Assembly (NCBI GenBank): GCA_007120155.1
Contig: SKOF01000452.1
Location: forward strand, 1 to 6,863
Reading direction: 5' to 3'
Length of the DNA: 6,863 bases
Source of the DNA: Thioalkalivibrio sp.
Lineage (GTDB): Bacteria > Pseudomonadota > Gammaproteobacteria > Ectothiorhodospirales > Ectothiorhodospiraceae
Every line of letters starts with the position of its first letter. Position 1 is the first letter of the stretch. Under the pieces are notes generated by a model. The model was not told the origin of the DNA and searched no databases. It saw only the letters and a program-made list of their open reading frames with translations. Positions 5,127-6,863 of this stretch are shown one piece after another. The translations under genes were made by a program, and so were the position numbers.

Positions 5127-5157
5127 GTGACACCGGATGCCCATTTCAAGGTGTCAC
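5127..5157. repeat. Inverted repeat GTGACACC / GGTGTCAC in the rbr-xseB gap
   Basis: A perfect 8-bp inverted repeat with a 15-base spacer; a related GGTCACC follows near 5160. It lies in the divergent gap between rbr and xseB (4946-5278), about 70 bases before the xseB promoter. It could be a hairpin or an operator. I find no gene in 5041-5223. Confidence 0.35.
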
Positions 5158-5223
5158 GCGGTCACCGATGCCGACGTCAGGCCCGGCCCGCGCGCGCCTC
5201 CGAAGCCATGGGGTCCGGGGACC

Positions 5224-5252
5224 TTAGCAGGGGGATGTTGATTCCTTATACT
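5224..5252 (+). promoter_or_regulatory. Promoter of xseB-ispA
   Basis: TTAGCA (5224-5229), a 17-base spacer and TATACT (5247-5252). The predicted start near 5259 leaves a leader of about 20 bases containing the GGAGAAAG ribosome binding site. The -10 box is strong and the -35 box moderate. Confidence 0.6.
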
Positions 5253-5278
5253 TTAGACCCCTTTCGCGGAGAAAGAAC

Positions 5279-5542
5279 GTGCCCAAGAAAATCCCGCCCG
5301 CCGCTCCGGCGGATTTTGAGAAGGCCCTGAGCGAGCTGGAATCGCTGGTGGAACGCATGGAACAGGGCGAGTTGAGCCTGGAGACCTCCCTGAAAGAGTT
5401 CGAGCGGGGCATCGCCCTGGCCCGCCAGTGCCAGCAGGCCCTGCAGCAGGCGGAGCAGAAAGTACGCATGCTGACCGAAGAGGGTGAAGAGACACCCTTG
5501 GACAACCCCGACCCGGAAGACGACGGCGGCGAGGAAGCATGA
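5279..5542 (+). CDS. xseB: Exodeoxyribonuclease VII small subunit
   Basis: The 87-residue protein is the small subunit that, in several copies, joins XseA to form exonuclease VII, which degrades single-stranded DNA. The typical helical hairpin is clear: FEKALSELESLVERMEQGELSLE (from residue 13) followed by FERGIALARQCQQALQQAEQKV. The C-terminus is an acidic tail (PDPEDDGGEEA). The start is GTG at 5279, supported by the GGAGAAAG ribosome binding site just upstream; length is normal (E. coli about 80). It overlaps ispA by ATGA, so the two are probably translationally coupled, an arrangement common in Gammaproteobacteria. xseA is not in the window. Confidence 0.95.
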   Translation: MPKKIPPAAPADFEKALSELESLVERMEQGELSLETSLKEFERGIALARQCQQALQQAEQKVRMLTEEGEETPLDNPDPEDDGGEEA

Positions 5543-6429
5543 GCATGGAAGATCATGTCACCGCCTTGAGGGAACGCACAGAACGGGCCCTGGACCGCTG
5601 GATTCCCTCCGCCCGCACCCACCCCGCCCGACTCCACGAGGCCATGCGCTATTCCGCGCTGGGGGGCGGCAAACGGGTGCGCCCGGTCCTGGTGCATGCG
5701 GGCGGCCTTGCCATGGGGGCGGATACCCCGCGACTGGACGGTCCCGCGTGCGCGGTGGAACTTATCCATGTCTATTCGCTGATCCATGACGACCTGCCAG
5801 CCATGGACGACGACGACCTGCGCCGGGGGAAGCCCACCTGCCACAAGGCCTTCGATGAGGCCATGGCCATTCTGGCGGGTGATGCCATGCAGGCGCTGGC
5901 CTTTCAGATCCTGACCGTCGACCCGGACATGATCCCCGACCCCGCCCGCCGCCTGCGCATGATCGAACTGCTGGCCCGTGCCGCCGGTTCCCGTGGCATG
6001 GCCGGTGGCCAGGCCATCGATCTGGGCGCCGTGGGTCAGGTCCTGGACATCGCTCAACTGGAGGACATGCACGTCCACAAGACCGGCGCGCTGATCCGAG
6101 CCAGCGTGCTGATGGGCGCGCTCAGTGCCGAGAACCTGGATGAAGGCCGCCTGGAGCAGCTGGACCGTTTTGCCAAGCACGTGGGGCTCGCGTTCCAGAT
6201 TCGCGACGATATCCTGGACGAAGAGAGCGACACCGCGATCCTGGGCAAGACCCAGGGCGCGGACCGGGCGCTCAACAAGCCCACCTACCCGGCAGTCATC
6301 GGACTGGACGCCTCCCGGGAAGAGGCCCGTGCCCTGGTGGACCAGGCGCTCGCCGCCGTGGAGAACTTCGGCGCCGAGGCCGGCCTGTTGCGCTGGATCG
6401 CCCGGTATATCGTCGAGCGCATTAATTGA
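5539..6429 (+). CDS. ispA: Farnesyl diphosphate synthase (polyprenyl synthetase family)
   Basis: The 296-residue protein condenses isopentenyl diphosphate with dimethylallyl and geranyl diphosphate to farnesyl diphosphate, the precursor of quinone side chains and undecaprenyl carriers. It carries GGGKRVRP (42-49), the first aspartate-rich motif DDLPAMD (84-90, followed by DDDLRRGK), GGQAIDL (156-162), KTGALIRA (181-188) and the second aspartate motif DDILD (223-227) with the GKTQGAD loop and NKPTYP after it. The region before the first motif (HVYSLIHDD) matches E. coli IspA closely, which supports a farnesyl product. The start overlaps the xseB stop (ATGA) with GAGGAAG upstream; ATG at 5545 is an alternative. 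All catalytic motifs are intact. Confidence 0.96.
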   Translation: MSMEDHVTALRERTERALDRWIPSARTHPARLHEAMRYSALGGGKRVRPVLVHAGGLAMGADTPRLDGPACAVELIHVYSLIHDDLPAMDDDDLRRGKPTCHKAFDEAMAILAGDAMQALAFQILTVDPDMIPDPARRLRMIELLARAAGSRGMAGGQAIDLGAVGQVLDIAQLEDMHVHKTGALIRASVLMGALSAENLDEGRLEQLDRFAKHVGLAFQIRDDILDEESDTAILGKTQGADRALNKPTYPAVIGLDASREEARALVDQALAAVENFGAEAGLLRWIARYIVERIN

Positions 6430-6527
6430 GCGTGAAGCGCGAGGGGTCAGGCGTGAGGCGCAAATAGCTTTCCTGGGCCAGCCAGGGGGCTTTTCATCCT
6501 TCACGCCTCACCCCTATCGCCTCCCCC
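6430..6527. repeat. Inverted arrays of degenerate heptamers between ispA and dxs
   Basis: Directly after the ispA stop, five 7-base units of the GCGTGAG type run in a row (6430-6464: GCGTGAA, GCGCGAG, GGGTCAG, GCGTGAG, GCGCAAA). At 6500-6527 four such units appear in the opposite orientation (as complements GCGTGAA, GGGTGAG, GCGATAG, GGGGGAG). The arms pair at 15 of 17 positions between 6442-6458 and 6499-6515. The centre holds a small hairpin (CCTGG-N5-CCAGG, 6472-6486) followed by CTTTT, a possible weak terminator. It looks like a REP-type intergenic repeat. Confidence 0.6.
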
Positions 6528-6532
6528 ATTTC

Positions 6533-6561
6533 TTGCATGACTCCCCAGCGGGGTCGATAAT
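6533..6561 (+). promoter_or_regulatory. Possible dxs promoter
   Basis: TTGCAT (6533-6538), a 17-base spacer and GATAAT (6556-6561). The -10 box matches 5 of 6 consensus bases and the -35 box only 3 of 6. A start near 6568 would leave a leader of about 23 bases before the dxs ATG. Confidence 0.4.
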
Positions 6562-6590
6562 TCTCCCCTTTGCCGTGCGTCCAGCCCCCC

Positions 6591-6863
6591 ATGACCCAAC
6601 ACGAGCCGTATCCCCTGCTGTCCCGCATCCATGCGCCGTCCGACCTGCGGGCACTGCCTGCCTCGGATCTGACAGCGCTGGCCGGGGAACTGCGGGCGTT
6701 CCTGCTGGACTCCGTCTCCAGCACCGGCGGTCACCTGGCCTCCAACCTGGGCAGCGTTGAGCTGACGATCGCCCTGCACTACGTGTTCGATACGCCCGAG
6801 GACCGGCTGGTCTGGGACGTGGGCCACCAGAGCTACCCGCACAAGATCCTCACCGGCCGGCGC
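6591..6863 (+). CDS. dxs: 1-deoxy-D-xylulose-5-phosphate synthase, N-terminal fragment
   Basis: The first 91 residues are present; the gene runs past the window end. Dxs condenses pyruvate and glyceraldehyde 3-phosphate with thiamine diphosphate, the first step of the MEP pathway that supplies IspA. The family N-terminus is clear: DLRALPASDLTALAGELRAF, then GGHLASNLGSVELTIALHYVF (46-66), and WDVGHQSYPHKILTGRR at the edge; relatives usually have WDVGHQAY. The thiamine-binding GDG motif lies beyond the window. No Shine-Dalgarno sequence is visible before the ATG (the upstream bases are C-rich), although the alignment with E. coli Dxs supports this start. It lies 161 bases after ispA, with repeats between. 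Confidence 0.95.
   Translation, partial: MTQHEPYPLLSRIHAPSDLRALPASDLTALAGELRAFLLDSVSSTGGHLASNLGSVELTIALHYVFDTPEDRLVWDVGHQSYPHKILTGRR

Noticed and set aside
5224..6504. Long minus-strand open frame (426 codons) opposite xseB and ispA
   Set aside because: It covers two well-recognised genes in antisense and shows no domain or convincing start.

Overview
The window reads as chromosomal DNA from a G+C-rich, denitrification-capable proteobacterium. Gammaproteobacteria is most likely, perhaps a Chromatiales/Ectothiorhodospiraceae-type organism. The basis is the xseB-ispA-dxs order, the gammaproteobacterial look of those three proteins, and a norCB pair next to redox and iron genes. The genus cannot be fixed from this sequence. 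I saw no tRNA, rRNA, CRISPR array, IS element or integrase.

Left part (1-2104), nitric oxide and electrophile stress. The first codons of norB and a complete norC lie on the minus strand. They are read from a promoter with a near-perfect FNR/DNR-type box (696-709) placed as expected for class II activation. On the plus strand follow a NemR/AcuR-like TetR repressor and a group 1 truncated haemoglobin. Each of these two is preceded by a copy of the same TetR-type operator (913-933 and 1548-1568), so repressor and globin probably form one small regulon. A perfect 30-bp palindrome (2075-2104) ends the globin unit and the converging minus-strand unit.

Middle part (2130-5036), iron, peroxide and redox. 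Read leftward on the minus strand: rubrerythrin (rbr, diiron domain only), a strong intrinsic terminator, a GlpC/HdrD-like protein with two 4Fe-4S motifs and two CCG-type domains, a short ferritin of the encapsulated-ferritin (EncFtn) fold without a targeting tail, and a DUF3501 protein of unknown function. Two 17-bp inverted repeats of the same 7-3-7 design sit on the predicted rbr promoter and suggest a Fur-superfamily (PerR/Irr-like) regulator. This is the most interesting part: a compact set of two diiron proteins, an Fe-S electron carrier or oxidoreductase and an uncharacterised protein, whose joint role is not established.

Right part (5224-6863), housekeeping on the plus strand: xseB (GTG start) overlaps ispA by ATGA. 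A 161-bp gap holding inverted arrays of degenerate heptamers follows, then the first 91 codons of dxs. ispA and dxs supply isoprenoid precursors; dxs seems to have its own promoter.
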